DNA of 64,000 nucleotides, taken from Cyanoderma ruficeps (Eukaryota > Chordata > Aves > Passeriformes > Timaliidae). Every line of letters begins with the position of its first letter. Within the stretch, counting starts at the first letter, position 1. The stretch spans positions 4,121,932 through 4,185,931 of the forward strand of contig VZDJ01000049.1 of NCBI GenBank assembly GCA_008694505.1. The letters are read 5' to 3'. The position numbers and the translations under genes are program-made. The notes under the pieces are model-generated. The model worked only from the letters and a program-made list of their open reading frames with translations. It was not told the DNA's origin and searched no databases. Shown one piece after another: positions 49,001 through 63,069 of this stretch.

Positions 49001-50630
49001 CTTGCTTAATCTCAGCAGGCAACTTCACTTTAAAGTAACTTCAGGCAATTACTGCCCAGCCCTTCCCACAGCAGCTTTTCTGACATAGGACCCAGCTCTG
49101 GCATGACAAGACCCAGATCAAAGAGTGCTCAGGAGTCGGTTTTGCTGTTGCACTAACACTGCATTGGGCCAGCACATGAAGGAAGATCTCACCCATGTTT
49201 GGAGACCCCAAAGCAGAATTTAGGGGTCATATAATAATTATTCAGCTTTCAAGGCAGTGACTCTGTGGCCAAGGGAAGGGTCTCAACAGGAATCTCAGCT
49301 GAAGCTTTAAGGGAGGGTTGCTGTAAAATATAAATGACAGCAAGTTGTACCCACTTTTATCTGGGGTGGAAGAGAGATTATTTACTTCTTGTGTATACCA
49401 AACAGAAGAGTTTGTCCTCTTTTTTTATCCACCTCCATTCAGCTGTTCCCCCAGTTAGTGCAGGATGTTTGCAGCACTGACTCGTTCAGGCTCCCTGGGT
49501 TGTTTTTAGGATGTTTTCCGGCTGTTTTTTAAACAGGTTGTTGTTGTTTTGCGTGTTTTGCTGCTGGCCATAGTCAGCAACAGGAATTAAGTGCATTATT
49601 CATAAAGGTGGTGTGAACCTGTGAAGAGGCTAGATAGAAAACCCATCCAAGACTTCTGCTGGAGTAAATCACATCCTGCCTTTGCCTATCAGTAAATATG
49701 ACTACAATTACTATTAAAATGTTAATACTATCAGCAGTGTTTTGCAGTGCAGGCATTAGGAGGCACAGCTGAGCTTGTCAGACCTGATCAGCTGTGGCAA
49801 TGCATGCATACTAATGAATTCATTGCCTTATTTGTCTCCTAATATGTTTTAAAAGGTAAATTAATGTTATTCTACCTGGTCTTTAATGAATATCTTACAT
49901 CTTGCATTAGGAGCTCATTTACTTTCCCACCCTATTGCCAGCACCAGTCACAAAGAATGGTTAGAAATTTGCTGGTGCAGGAAGCCCTTGTCTTCAGAGC
50001 TGCAGATTGCTTGATAATGGGATTTTTTCCCTTTTCACACCTATGCTTGCAGCTAGGATAGTGTTTATATCCAGCTGATGAACTGTATTTGAAAGATTAC
50101 TGGAATAATTAAGATTTCAAACAGAAGCAGTTGCACATTCCCCTTTTCTTTTCCTACTAACTCATATATAGGCTGCTGTGCCTTCTACTATTGTAAATAA
50201 AGAGAATTATTGATGCTCCCTTGACATTTAGGGCCTGCCTTAAATGCAGCGCTATCATTTCCTCGACACAGCAATTTTTTCAGGGAGACTTTTTATTTCA
50301 CACAACAGAAGTGGGTTATTTTGCTTTGCCTTGTGCACCCTGACATCTCCACAGGCGCTGTAACCACCTTCCCTCAGGAGTAACAGTCAGCTGCAGCTCT
50401 CAGACACTGCTGGGATACAGCCTACTCAGGCTGTGTAGCTCATAATAAAGAACTTTTCTTTTGGGGGATGATAAAATATAAGGAAACACCACGTGGGGAG
50501 AGCTTGAGGTTCACGGAATCTGCTTTGGCAGTGGCTGTTAACAGACGAAGGCTGGAGCCCTCCAGATGTGAGCTCCTGTAGTGCATCTCCTGCAAGGAGC
50601 TGGCTTTTCCTGTCATTCTCAGGGCCTTGC
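46071..50630. other. Unique non-coding sequence
   Basis: No exon recognised. Frames of 208 codons (minus, 47024-47650) and 181 codons (plus, 47199-47744) overlap on opposite strands in a GC-richer block with no domain and no obvious CpG island. I regard both as chance. Confidence 0.5.
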
Positions 50631-50654
50631 CACAGTTGTGATCACAGTTGTGAT
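50631..50654 (+). repeat. Perfect 12-bp tandem duplication
   Basis: CACAGTTGTGAT occurs twice head to tail (50631-50642, 50643-50654). Each unit contains the near-palindrome CACAGTTGTG with a MYB-like CAGTTG core, so the pair is a candidate duplicated binding site. Confidence 0.9.
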
Positions 50655-53600
50655 CTTTGGCTCAAAGCACTGGGGTTTGATTCAGGCTGTGGTTCTCCCT
50701 GTCCTGTGCCATGAGAGCAGAAATTCAGGAGGGAGGGTGTGAGCAGGGCACCCTCCTCATCAGCTGCTGAAGGCAGGTACCCCAGTCACATCGCAGCCAG
50801 TGCCCAGATAAATGTGGGATGCAGGTTTTTAGCTGGAAAGTCTCACCCTGTCTGTCTCTGCCTTCACATCCCCACTCAGAAAAGGAAGATAAGGATCCTC
50901 GGTTCCCTCCCGAGAGAACAGCAAAGGTGTTTGTTTAGTGTGTGACAATGAAAAACACGGAATTACAAATGTCTGTTTTAACTTTGCCCTGGGGGAAGGG
51001 AGTGGGCTTGAGGAGGTGACAAGAGGGAAGTCTGGCTAAGGAATGGCAAAGTCCAGGTCACTGTCGGTCACTGCTGATCTGTGACAAGTTTTATCAGTCT
51101 TTGATTTCATGTTCCAGTAAAGAGAGCATTGCAAGCACAGAGAGAGAGAAGGCCCATGGCTGGGAGAGCTTTCAGCTTAAGGGAGCAAGACATGAAAAAG
51201 CCAAGGAGAAAAAGAAGGCCCAGGTGGAGCAGGATGCTCACAGCACAGGGTGAGGGGCCAAGCCCACATCTGCAGGACTTTTCCCCTTTGTTCTGTGCAT
51301 TGACCAGGCTTTTCCCCAGAAACACGTTGTGTGAATGAAGCAATGGCCCAGGACACGAGCCATGGGATGTCCTTGTCACCAGACAGCTTCGGTGCAGCTG
51401 GACTTGGCATCACCAAAGCCCTTGGGTGCCAATGAGAGTTTTCACAGAGATAATAACTGGCACAATAACCAGTCCTCGCTGGGTAATTTCTTTGACTAAT
51501 TTTGTCATTAAACATTTTCAAATTAAATATAAATTAAAAAAAAAAAGTGAAGAAGGAGTAAAAATATGGTTGGTTGCCTACTACCCATTTTAGAGTGTAA
51601 TATTTCTGACAGTATGTGTAAGTTTCTTCATGGACAAAAGATCTCATGATTTATTGAGCCATTTATTAATTAGAAGATTACAGCATGACTGCTTCCCAGT
51701 AGCACAAAGAAAAAAAAATAGACTTAGAGTTAATTATAAATGCTGTAAAAATGTATAAGAAGATTCATAATCCAGCTTGCATATTCTTCTTGCTTGAAGT
51801 TATCCATGAAAACACTTAAAATATGTTCAATATTAAATCTGCTAAATCCTTTTAAGCAAAAACCTTAAATTTAGGTAGATGCTGTTATGTCCATTCTTAG
51901 ACAGGTCAGATCTAGAGGCATAAAATCTGAATACAGCATTAAAATCTCTCTGCATGCTGACCTGGGCTGTGCTCCTCGTGGAGGATTCTGTGTTCCAGTG
52001 TCTGGAGAGGTTCTGTCCATTCCCAGTGACATTTCCTCCAAGCTTTTCATTCCTTTGCCCTTCAAGGATCAACACTGTTAGAAACTGCAGCTCCTGACAC
52101 CTGTCCCTCCAACATCTTCACTTCAGTGAAACAAGAAAATCTGATCCTTGTCTTTTGCTAAGAGTTTTGTTCCTATTTCCTACAGGATTTCTTTTTTTTT
52201 TTTTTTGTCAGTTTAATAGCCACAAGCTCTCTCTTTGCGCTTGATAATCCCTTTGATCTTCTTCACTCATTGCTCAGCACAGTGCCATAAGGATGTTACT
52301 ACCTTTAATCTTTTTGCCATTGATCAGTAATATTCCTGTCTGCTGCTTCTCTGTGATTCCTTTGCTGAAATTGCCACTACATCCCCTCTATGTTTTCGTG
52401 GAGGAAGTGTCATAACATAGGGAGCTCTGCAGGAGAAGATCATAGATGCTGGAATGAGTTAAAGAGCTTGAAGAGAAGGGTTAGGACACTGAGAGCAAAT
52501 TTATTGGATGTTTTACGCATTTGTACTGTAATTTTTTTTTCTAGGTAAGGGGAAAAAAAAATTACATTTAATCACAGTTTCTGGTCTTTCGAACTGTCTC
52601 TGCTTCCTTTCTCTTCAAGGCACGAAGAAGGAATTCTATAAACACTATAAGCTCCCATTTCTAGTGTCTCTCAATGGTTTGTGGGTGGAATGACATCCTT
52701 TTACAAGGCAAATAGGAGATTTCCAACTCAACTCGAGATCTGAGAACACCCAGCTTTCCTGCCGCTTCCTGAAGTAGGTCATTGCCAGGAGCAGATTAGC
52801 TGATGATGTTGCTGGTGATAACAGGAGATGCAAAATAAAACCAAGCCTTCTCTCCACAGCTATATTGCCTAACATCAGTAGTAATAACTAAAAAAATAAA
52901 TACTGTGAGTAAAGTGATGCCAGCGTGACTCAGGGCCTCACAAAGGGTAGGCATTGGTTCAAGAAGAAATCTTTTGCATAGGCTCATTATTCTGGGTATA
53001 ATTACACTTCACTGCAAATGGGCTTCACCTGCCACATTTTGTTTATAGGTTTTTAATTGTCTAAGTTGTGAGGCGGGGGAGGAAGGAGGCAGATTTGGTT
53101 GTGCCCATTATATGTATGAAGAGCCTTTGCAAAAACGTAGTTCAAATATGAGTCAGAATTCTGAGTGCACCTAGGAGTGAACCACAATTACCCACTTTTA
53201 TGAAAATAAGATAGTAATGCATCAGTGGGAGAAATAACTTCACATTAATCTGTTAATCATGTAAAAAGGGCAGAGTTTGGGGTGTTAGATTCAGCTCATG
53301 CTCTGTTACAAAGGTGAGATCTGTTCTGCCACAGGTATGGAGATGGAAAAGGGCTGTCTCCAAGACCCCATTTTTTAATAAGCTCTCCCAGATGGAAGGT
53401 GGCTGTGTTGGTTGGGGGAGATCAGATGAGCTTTGTGGGATGTTTATCCCAGCAGTGCCATCTCTGCCTGGTGTGGTGCCATCTGACCTGCTTTGTCTCT
53501 TTTTTCCTTAATTGATTAAACAAGAACTTCCTGTTTGTTTCAATTCTAAGCATGAAAGAGATACTGCTGCTCCACTCACATGACTGAAGATCTCATATTT

Positions 53601-56600
53601 CCAGAGGGATTCTCTTCCTTACAGTGTTCAGATTTGCTTTTTAACCAGACAAGCCCCTCTGCCAGGCCACAGGCTGCTGGTGCTGAAGTGTGAGGGTTTA
53701 TGATGTATGGCAGAGTGTCACCCGTACAGAGAGGAATTATCCTCTCCACTCCCTCTGTATTTACACCTTGTATCTGTGAGTTATCACATATTTTCCTGGC
53801 CAAGGTCTTGATTGCCAGAGAAAAGAGTAATGGGCGTGAGGGAGAATTCCTGTCTGGCTTCACCTTGGTGCCTGGAGGGTGGTTATTTCCAAACACCCAC
53901 CCAGGCTGTGCACAGAGAGCCACACACAGGGCTTCGTGCACCTCCCCATCCCGTGTGCTGCAATTCTGTAACGCTGTGGAGTCTCCTTACGTTTTTCTAG
54001 TGTTCCTCAGTTTGGGGAAAGTTGTGGGTTGGAAGGGAGCCAAGGAGCCCACCTGGGACCCAAAGACTGCAATCACAAATTTTCAGGCTAAAGCCAAAGG
54101 GACTGGCTGTCACCTGCAGCCCCCTTTGGTCACTGCCAGTCCCATGGGGGACCCTCAGTGCTCCCAGCCCCAAATCCCACCCTGGCAGGTGTCCCCTCTG
54201 CAGCCCACAGTGCCATCAGCTGGTTGCAAACCTGGAGGCTTCATTTGCACCATCATTTGCTGTTGCTTGAATTATTTATTGCAATTATGTTGGTGATCCA
54301 CACAGGTGGTCCTGCTGCGCATTGTATCCAGATGTCTGAAAACACACTCCCAGGGCAGATCCTAATTTTAGCTGCCTCTGCAAAATATTCTCCTCTGGAC
54401 TGAGCCCCTATTTGTGTTCCTGATGAACTCTACAGCCAAACAGATTGCTGGCTTAGGGAGTTAAATACTGCTCCTCTGAAAGGCAGGGATCACACAGGGC
54501 ACAGATTTGATCTGTGTGAGATGATTAAGTGAGGCTTCTTCTCCACACGGAGACCTCTGGCATGGCCAAGAGGCAGAGAGAGGAGCCAGGGCACACCAAG
54601 GGTAAGATCAGCTGCTCTAAAGGCATTGCAGATGTGCAGCCCTTCCCCCGTGCATGGCAGAGCCCCAAGGCTGCAGATCCTGATCAAGCTTTGGTGTCAC
54701 GTGGGAACTGCAGATGAGGTCCTGGAGCTCCAGTGAAAGTCAAGGCTGTGATATTCATAACACCTAAACCTGTCACCAGGAGATACTGTGATCCAACCTG
54801 CTGTTCCTCATCTGAATGAATTGCTAAGCATGCATAATAAGATGCATCTATTTAGAGACGAATAGAAGTTGTTTGTCAGGAACTTGGTGTCAAGATGGGG
54901 TCTGCTTTGTTCAGTGGCACGGGGGACCAGCACGTGGGGAGATGGAGCTGTGTCCCATTACTTAAAAACTCCCCAGGGAAAATGGCCACACAACATATGC
55001 CAGAGTCAGAGGTTTATTTATTTGGGCAGTTCTGAATTGTTCCTATGCTGCTCTGTTACGATTTTTGGGCTGAAGTTTATATCTCTGTTCTCCTGATCAA
55101 TTGGCTCTTAGGTCAGTTTGAACAGTGGGTAGGAAAGGAGTAAATATAGGAAAACCCACAAAATGTGTGAGGCAGGGAACCGGTCCTGTTTCTTCTCCCA
55201 GTCCTCTTTGCTTACCAAATTAAGCAGCTAATGTGTTATGAAGCTGAGTGTGTAGGAGCACACCAGGCTGCCCCAGCACGAGTGAGTTTTTACACTGAAC
55301 TCACATCTCTATTTATTGCTGTCATTATTATTGACACTGGTGATAATTTTGTGTGTGCAGCACCTCCAGGCTGAGCATTTGGGGAACGGTGAAACTTGTT
55401 TACAGAGTGATGCAGGAGGCTTAACAACACAGGATTCAAATCCGTGCTGCTTGTAAAAGGAATAATTTTTGTATGGTGCGGTATAATTACTGTATGGTGT
55501 GTTTATTAATAATAAAAGTCACATTGGGAAGGTTTCTGGCTGAAGTGCTGAGAGAAATGAGATGCTTCCACCATCTCCCAGTGGGCCTCCCCATCCCAGA
55601 CAGCAATACTCTAATTAACTTTTGTCAAGTGGCCCTTTGAAAGTAGGAAAATGAAGTGATCTAGAGGTGCCTACAGAGCTGAAGCTGATACCTGAAAAAT
55701 TGTTTTCTATTCTGCACCAGGAAAGAGTGGAAAAACCCACTTGGTAATCATCAGTTTTCTAAATGTGGTGTGACTTGGGACAGCAGATGTACCTGAGCTT
55801 GGGGGAATGGAGCAAACCCCAAAACTGTCAGAATTCATAAATGAAAGGACAAAAGGCAAAGAAGAAAAAAGGAAAATCTTCCCTAAACAGCATGGCTCAG
55901 TAAGGAACATTTGTGCAAAAGGTGGTAACAGCATTTCTCTTAAGATGGAAAATAATGATGAACTACTGATATTGGAATATTTAGTGTCCATTTGAGGAAG
56001 AGTTAAAAATCAGCAGCACAGCTTTCCCAGAGCCTGCATACATATGTAAAATCAAAAACTTAAGTCATAAATTCCCATCTCACTCATCTTCCCTCTCCCC
56101 CAAATTCATAAATTTTAATACCAGAAGAGACTCTGACAAAAATTTTTACTGACTGCTGATGGGACCCTATTTCCATACAAGGGTCCTGCTGAGCCTTTCT
56201 CATCCCTACAGCTTCCTCCCCACCCTTGGGGCTCACATTTCCCTGGGGTCCCACAGCTACGGCAGCACCTCTGGACTCCCACTGCCATCCCTGTGTATAC
56301 AAAATTGCAAAATTGGTCCCTTTGGTTGCAAGCTTGTCGGAACAGGAGGGTTGTCTTCTGTTCTACAAACTGCCCAGCACATTTTTAGCAATGATAATAA
56401 TCACAATTCTGAAATATGCTCTCTGGGCATAAAATTGGTGCCTACCAAAGGTCTTGGCTGCTTCTGTCCACACTTTAGGTCTTGAAGGCCCTACAAGGAG
56501 TAAAGGGTGTAGTTTTTAACCTGGAAATACACAATATTTACCCAACACCAAACCCACATCAGGAGCAAGAAACTTGGCATTTCTCTGATGAGATTCAGCC

Positions 56601-59354
56601 CAGTAAATGCCCTCAGAGCCTCTTTCCCTCTCGGGTCTAAACACATCCCAGCAGCTGTTGGTGCTTCCCTTCACTGCCTTTCTACACATTTTTTCTCTAA
56701 CACAGCATCTCTCCTGAATGAAGGAGATAAAATTTTTGGTCTCCTTTGTTCAAACCTCAAATCTATTTTCCAGGGAAGAGTGGGGTCTTTGTCAATCCTG
56801 TTTCCTGCACACAAATACATTTTTTATGTTGGTAGTCTTCCAGCTGTTTATGCATGCCTGTGTATGTGTTCATCGCTGTAAAAAAATCAGCATTTCATTG
56901 TATCTCTGTGTGTATATGTAATAGGAAATGGAGATTCATTTCAACCTCAATCTTGTTATTACTTCCACAAAATACACCCCTAATAACATACATAAAACTG
57001 CACAATTTTACAGTGCTGAATTGTTTTGACTTCATTTTGAGCAAGGAATCTGGGTTACAATGGGGAAGTTCATGAGATCATAAATTCTCGCCTCTAAAAC
57101 TGTGCCAGACACTGAAACTACCAACTACAGCTTCCTCACACGTAAGAATTATAATTATGGAGTTTGCGAGGTAAATTTGAACACAAATGCTTGGTTTACA
57201 AATGTAAAGACACAGAAATGTTAATTATATCATCTGTAAAGATAACCAATTAATTTCTTAAGGGAGGGGTTTGGAAAGTCCCCCTTTGAAGGCAGCCTCT
57301 GTATTTGAGCTGCTCTTGACAGAATGTATTTTTTGCTGCACATTGTATTTTCTGGTGATAATGTAATAGGCATAAATTTGATCCACAGTAAATGTAAGAA
57401 TGAAGATAGAATTTAAAATTGTTGGCTGCTCAGGAGGCTGCACATGACATTTTATTGTTGGACAGTATTTCATGCAAAGCTTAGAACAAGTCTTTTTTGA
57501 CTGCAGACACTTCTTTTGTTTAATTTAGGTCTTTGAATAGTATTTTACGAGTGATTGTCAACTTTTCAGCTTATCGCCTTGTGGAATCATTATATTAATT
57601 CACACAACCTGTAACCCGTGTCATTTCCAAATTTGAGAATCCCCATTCCTCACTGCTTGAAAAAATCCTGCCAGTTTTTAAATGTAAAAAATACTTTTTC
57701 TCTCAGTGCTCCATTGCAGCTTTTTGTTTAGCCCAGTTACTGCACAGGGTGAATTTCTGCTCCTGGTGTAATTATCTCTAATTGAATGTGATTAGCTGCC
57801 CCTCAGTTTTGCACAGGAGTGTCTCAGATGTGGGAAGGTGACCATCCCTGTGTTTACTTGGCCAAAGAACATCCCATAATCTTACCCACAACTGGGGTCA
57901 TGAGCTGGGAAAGCTCTTGCCTTTGGAAGTTGTGAGCTCCCTGCTCTTCTTTGTGCACATTTCACATATTTGTGGGAGTTGGACAGAGTTTCTTGCTATA
58001 AACTAATGATTTTCTGGTTTCTCCAAGCTTTCTTCAGATGATCTCAAAGAAGTTTGGATCTCAAAGGAATTAACACAGCACACAGCAAAGTGGGGCTTCC
58101 ATTGAAGGTCAGCCAAATCCCACCCATCTGACACCACAAAGTCTGAGAGAAGGAAGAACAAAGGCTCTGCAGCTCCTTTTTCAGATCAGCTTCCTCCCCG
58201 TGGACAGGCATGCAGCACCTCATGTGAATAAGCTGCTGCTCTGCTGCCTCTGTTATATCCCATCACCACACCAGGTTTAGCAGAGGAAAACAAATTAATT
58301 AATTCTGCATTATTAAAGCAGACTGCTGGCTTGGCTCTTCCCCCCACAGAAGAGGAACTCTTCATGGAGAGAAGGCTCAGTGCTGCTAGCAGGGTTCTCA
58401 GACTGCTTGGTCCCCTGGGATGTGACCCTGCTGGAGAGGCACACACCTCTGAGCTCCCTGCCAGCCCTGCTGCATTCCTGAAAAAGGAGAGTCTGACCCA
58501 CTCAGATTCCAAAATGCTTTTCACCTTTTTCTTTGTGGGATGCTAATATTTTGGAGAGTGGCTGTATTATCCCTGTGCTGCCTCCATGCCTGCTGTATGG
58601 AAATTAATCTTCTCCCGAGCTGTTTCTGTGTGAAGTTGTGGTTCAGGCCTATTATCGTTATTTAAAGTCACTTTTGCAGCAGCGTAATAGTAAAGCTTTT
58701 TATAAAATATATTATCATTCTGAACTTTGTTGTTAGCAAGAGAAAGCAGGAATAACAGCATGCTGGGTTCAGCCATCAATATAGAGGGTGTATCATCAGT
58801 CAAATCCATAAAGCTTTTAAGCTGTCTTATTTTAAATTAAGGTTTACAATGCATTACAATGGGATATTTTAAACTGTGTACACGTTTTATCAGGTCCTCG
58901 TTACTCTGTAAATACTCCCTGATTAGTAGGTCTAAACAGAGCAGGCTTGATCCAAAGCCGACTTTTATAATGAAATCCATTTATTTTGAAGGATGGTACC
59001 TGTGTTTCATGGGGGGGACTGAGGGCTCTGTTTTCATTTCTCAACAATGGCAAAATTAAATTGGAACCAACTTTGATATTCACCAAAATCTAACAAGACT
59101 TGCTAAAACTGTTGAATCAGAAGGCTGGCATTACGTGGAGACCTTGGGCAGGGTGCTACATTGTGGTAGTGAAGGGGAAATATGCAAAAAGGGGCAATAT
59201 TTATAAGCCTATGCCACCCCTTAAAATAGTGTTCCCATGTCTCAAACAGTGTCAGAGCTGCACACTGCTAAATGTCCTGTGGGTACATCCGGGTGATATT
59301 AACGTGCTGTCAAGATCTCACTTTCATTTAGACAACCCAGAAAGGGTGGAAAGG
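50655..59354. other. Long unique non-coding stretch
   Basis: About 8.7 kb with no recognised exon, RNA gene or well-supported transposon. Poly-T occurs at about 52191-52206 and poly-A at about 51537-51546. The 198-codon plus-strand frame at 53700-54296 is the longest and has no recognisable domain. A CR1-tail-like phrase near 54024-54060 was too weak to annotate. Confidence 0.5.
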
Positions 59355-59465
59355 GGAGCAGATGTGAAATGACTTGTCTGCAGTCAGAGGCCATCCGGCA
59401 GGAGAGCTGTGATCACAGCCAAGGCTCCTCATTTGCAGTCTGGTGCTCTGAATTCAACCAGACAA
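59355..59465 (-). mobile_element. MIR-like SINE remnant
   Basis: On the plus strand the order 'aaatgacttgtctgcagtca', 'ggcaggagagctgtgat', 'gccaaggctcctc', 'cagtctggtgctctg' and 'caaccaga' follows the complement of the MIR tRNA-related and core parts ('aagtgacttgcccaaggtcac...ggcagagctgggat...cccaggtctcctgac...cagtgctcttaaccacta'). MIR is an ancient tRNA-derived SINE that predates the amniotes and survives in bird genomes at low copy number. The copy is decayed, and I judge it by eye against recalled consensus. Confidence 0.55.
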
Positions 59466-61057
59466 AATCCACAATCAGGACCTGGTCATAACTGCACATC
59501 CTGGCTGGCAGCTCTGTAGAAGGATGCTTAATGTCTAAGGGTGGATGCAGCGTTGCCAGTGGCAGGAGGTCCCACCTCAACCTCCTCCCACACGGCCAAG
59601 CATCTGCTCTGGATCAGGAGAGGTTTGATAAGTAAGGATAGTTTGGTTTCCAGACCAAGGCTTCCCCAGCAAACCTGCCAAAGTGACCTTCTACCTGAAA
59701 AATTTGGTGATTCACGCAAAGACAAACCATAGGGAGATGAGCTGGGATACAGAAGCTCTGGATGCAAACGTAATTGCCAGGAAAATTTAATTTGGTGCTG
59801 GAAAATAGCTTTCTTCTTCCCCTTTCCATTTAGAAACTGGTCACCCCATTGGGGACAAGAATCTTTGGGGTTGAGCAGAAGGTCTGCAGACAAACAGCAG
59901 TGGAGGAGTAAAGAAGAATACACAAGAGATGGTGATGGAAGAAGGTGTCTGCGGGGAAACATCAGGTGTGCACAGACCTGTGAGGTGAGCAAAGTTCTGA
60001 TGGCAGTGGAGAAGATCAGGAGTTTCAGGTTGAATCATAATTGTATTTCCAAGTGTGACCTCTCTCTGAAATATTGGCTGGCACTGCTAGACTAGAAAGA
60101 ATAAGCTTCTAAGTTTCACATTCAGCCCACATTAAATTAATGGTATTTGAGTCATGCCTACAACTGGTGCAAAGGCGGGAGAAATCAGAGCCAGAAATCA
60201 AAAGCTCAGATCAAACCTAAATATTCTCTTAACAGCCTTACTAAAGGCTGTGGTCAAGGCAAGAGTTGGCATTTAACTTTGACTATACAAGACTGACAAC
60301 TAAATGAAGGGGAAATCAAAAGCCAGTTTAATTGTTGCCTGTTGTTATTGTCAAAATGACCGGCTAATTAAATATTTATTGTTTACTGGTTTCAAGCATA
60401 CATTTGGCATGTTGGGATGCTGTGTAATCAGTAGATCATACATTTCCCCAGAAGGAAACAGTAGCCTCACAAAAGCCTGTTGTGAGGATTAGCTGGCTAA
60501 TGGGCTTGACTCACCCCCCTGAGCAGCCAGGGTGCAATCTGCAATTTCGGTTCTGAGCTCCCAGCTGGAAGTGCTTCATGCTCCCGTTCATTCTCCCAGC
60601 AGGGAGATGCAGCTCTTGCCTCCAGCCTGGGCTCTCTCTCCAGCCCTTCCAGCAGAAGCTGCCCGCCAGAAGCAGAGATTTAGCACAGCTGGCTCCATCC
60701 TCTGCTCCTTTTCCTGCCTTTCCCTCCTGTCTGGCCACGTCCAACTCCTGTGCTTGACGGCTCACTGGCTGCCCTGAGGAATGAGGCTGTGTTCCACTTC
60801 CCTTCCTAAACAGGAGCTTCTGTGGGGATTTCTGAGACTCCAGAAACCAGGACGTTTTCTGCTTGGGCTACGAACTGTTGGCTGTTTCCACCAACAGGAA
60901 AAAAGAGAGATCCTACAGGATACCACACCCCTGGGAAGCCTTAGATGACCGCTGGTCCTTCGGGGCACAGAGTGACGTGTGAGAGATGGGGATAATGCAA
61001 AGACCTTTGAAGATGAGCAAAGCCTTAAGATGGGCAAGGAAAGGCAAGAAGGGCAGT
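59466..61057. other. Unique non-coding sequence
   Basis: No exon, RNA gene or repeat recognised. The 154-codon minus-strand frame at 59528-59992 has no domain. Confidence 0.5.
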
Positions 61058-61449
61058 GAAGCTGGGGAAGGGTCTGGAGAACAAATCCTTTGAGGAGCAG
61101 CTGAGGGAGCTGGGGCTGTTCAGCTTGGAGGAAAGGAGGCTCAGGGGAGACCTCTCTACAATGACCTGAAAGGAGATTGTAGCAAAATAGGGGTCAGCAT
61201 CTTCCAAGCAATAAGCTGAGAGCAAAAGCCCTCAAGTTGCACCAGGGGAGGTTAAACTGGATATTAGCACTGAAAGGGTGATCAAGCACTGGCACAGGCT
61301 GCCCAGGAGAGTGGTGGAGTCAACACCCTGGAGGGATTTCAGACTTGCTGATGTGGTACCTGGGGACACGGGTTTGGCAGTGTTGGGTTGACAGTTGGAA
61401 TTGATGATCTCAGAGGTCTTTTCCAACCTAAATGACCCTGTGTTCCTTT
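61058..61449 (+). mobile_element. CR1 LINE, 5'-truncated 3' end
   Basis: The copy starts at 'gaagctggggaagggtctgg', runs through 'gaggagcagctgagggagct' (61094-61113), 'ggctcaggggagacctctc' (61138-61156), 'gccctcaagttgcaccaggg' (about 61228-61247) and 'caggctgcccaggagag', and ends at 'ttttccaacctaaatgacc' with degenerate terminal repeats (61430-61449). A deletion removed the usual 'aagaatttcttcac' segment at about 61267. About 390 bp of the 3' end are left, with no coding capacity. Confidence 0.95.
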
Positions 61450-63069
61450 GTGCTCCCAGCTGCAACTGCGGCTTCTCAGGTGGTGTTTTAGTGTGGGGGA
61501 GAAAGAACATCTGCACCATGGCTGGAATGGCTGGCAGCACTCGGGTGTCAGACCTGAGAGATGCTCCTGTGAGCCCTCAATGGGTGCAGTGCCAGCTGCT
61601 CTGGGAGAAGAGGGAACCACACTCAGATTGCAGAGCACAAAACACTTCATGCCTGCAAGGAGGAATGATTTTTTCTGATTTACAACTCCTGAGAAGCATG
61701 ATGGGGTCTCAGCAGACTGTCAGCCTCCCTCGTTCCTGCCTAGCAGCGAGGAGGGCAGGGGCAGCAGGGCATGGGGGGTGCCAGACCAGCCGTTCTCAGC
61801 TGCAAACATTGCAGGGGCACAGTGCCAAACTGTGAGTGAGCAAGGCTTGGGAATGCTCACAGGCCTGCAGACAGCCTCACTAGGAAGGAGGAGGAGAATA
61901 CAGGCAAGCCAAGCCAGAAGGAAAGTGGGAAAATCTGCAGAAAGGAGAGTGGGCTCATTGCAGGCAGCTTCAATGAGAGCTATTCCCACTAACAATCCAG
62001 CAAAAAAATATTAAAAAGAAAAAAAAACCCACAAAAAGCAAAAGCTGATATTTCCAATTCCTCAATTAAAATGTAATTTACACCCTGCGCTCTCCCTCAG
62101 ATAAAAGCATGCTTTGTTCACCCAAGTGTAAAACAATATTTACAGAAATATTTTGTGGCTTACTACACTGCTCTGATGGAGGAGCCCCTGTGCACACACG
62201 GACCAGCCCAGAGGCAGCTCCCATTGCTCAAGGCTCCAGGACTGGGGCAGCACTGGGGACAGAGCTCTGGGCACCATCAGAAGTGGAATTTCTCCAGAGC
62301 CCAGGGCTCAGTTTGTGGCCATGGAATAAAACTATGAGTTTTATAAAGTGCAGCCCACCAAAGCCTGTGCTGGCTGGGCAGATTGGGACCTTCCCAAGGA
62401 GCCATCCCTTCCTGCAGCAGCTTCTGGGCCTGAGCAGAGGGTGTTTACACCTGCCAGAACCTGATTTTGGGGGTGTTACATAGGGAACTTTGAGCATGAA
62501 ATGAGGTTTTACTGGGGATAGGGGTGGGAGCAAGGATGTTCTTGTAGTTAGAGCTGCCTGTGTTAAGCAGGAGTTGAAGTGCTGAAGGATGCTTTCCCCT
62601 CCAGCAGCTACTCAAAGATGAGAAGAAATGTGTGGAGAAAGGGTTGTACTTTGCTACCTCATTTCTGATCCTTTTGGTTGGCTTATGAAGACGATCGCCT
62701 TCCAGGTCTGTCAATCCCAGACTGAAGAGCTTCTGGCATAAATAGGATTGGAAAAGCTTTCTGGTACTTACCTATTTGGTAGGAGGACTTGGCACAAGGT
62801 CTTTCAAAGCAAGGATTTAATTTCCAGTACAGAGTCCCACACTCCTTTCAGTAGCTTCATTAGAAAATTCAGGTTATTTCAACCATCTCATTATTTTTCC
62901 AACTTACCTAAATGCATTCAAGGGCAATGAATATGCAGTTTGTGTTTAGGAAAAAAATCTGCATGAAAGTTAATGGAAATCTGCTAACAAGCACCCCACT
63001 TCCATTAATTGATTCCCCAATCCAGTGAAGCATTAGTCATATAATTAATTTCAAGCATTCGATCTCTAC
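61450..63069. other. Unique non-coding sequence
   Basis: No exon or RNA gene recognised. An A-rich run lies at 61999-62040, and no retrogene could be seen in front of it. Confidence 0.5.

Noticed and set aside
54024..54060. CR1 3'-tail-like phrase (gggttggaagggagcc...cacctggga)
   Set aside because: Only about 35 bases resemble the complement of a CR1 tail, and the expected continuation is absent.
53700..54296. 198-codon plus-strand frame as a possible single-exon gene
   Set aside because: No domain or family resemblance; proline/cysteine-rich translation of non-coding DNA; no promoter or CpG island evident.
61999..62040. A-rich run as the tail of a processed pseudogene
   Set aside because: No coding-like sequence precedes it and no flanking duplication was seen.
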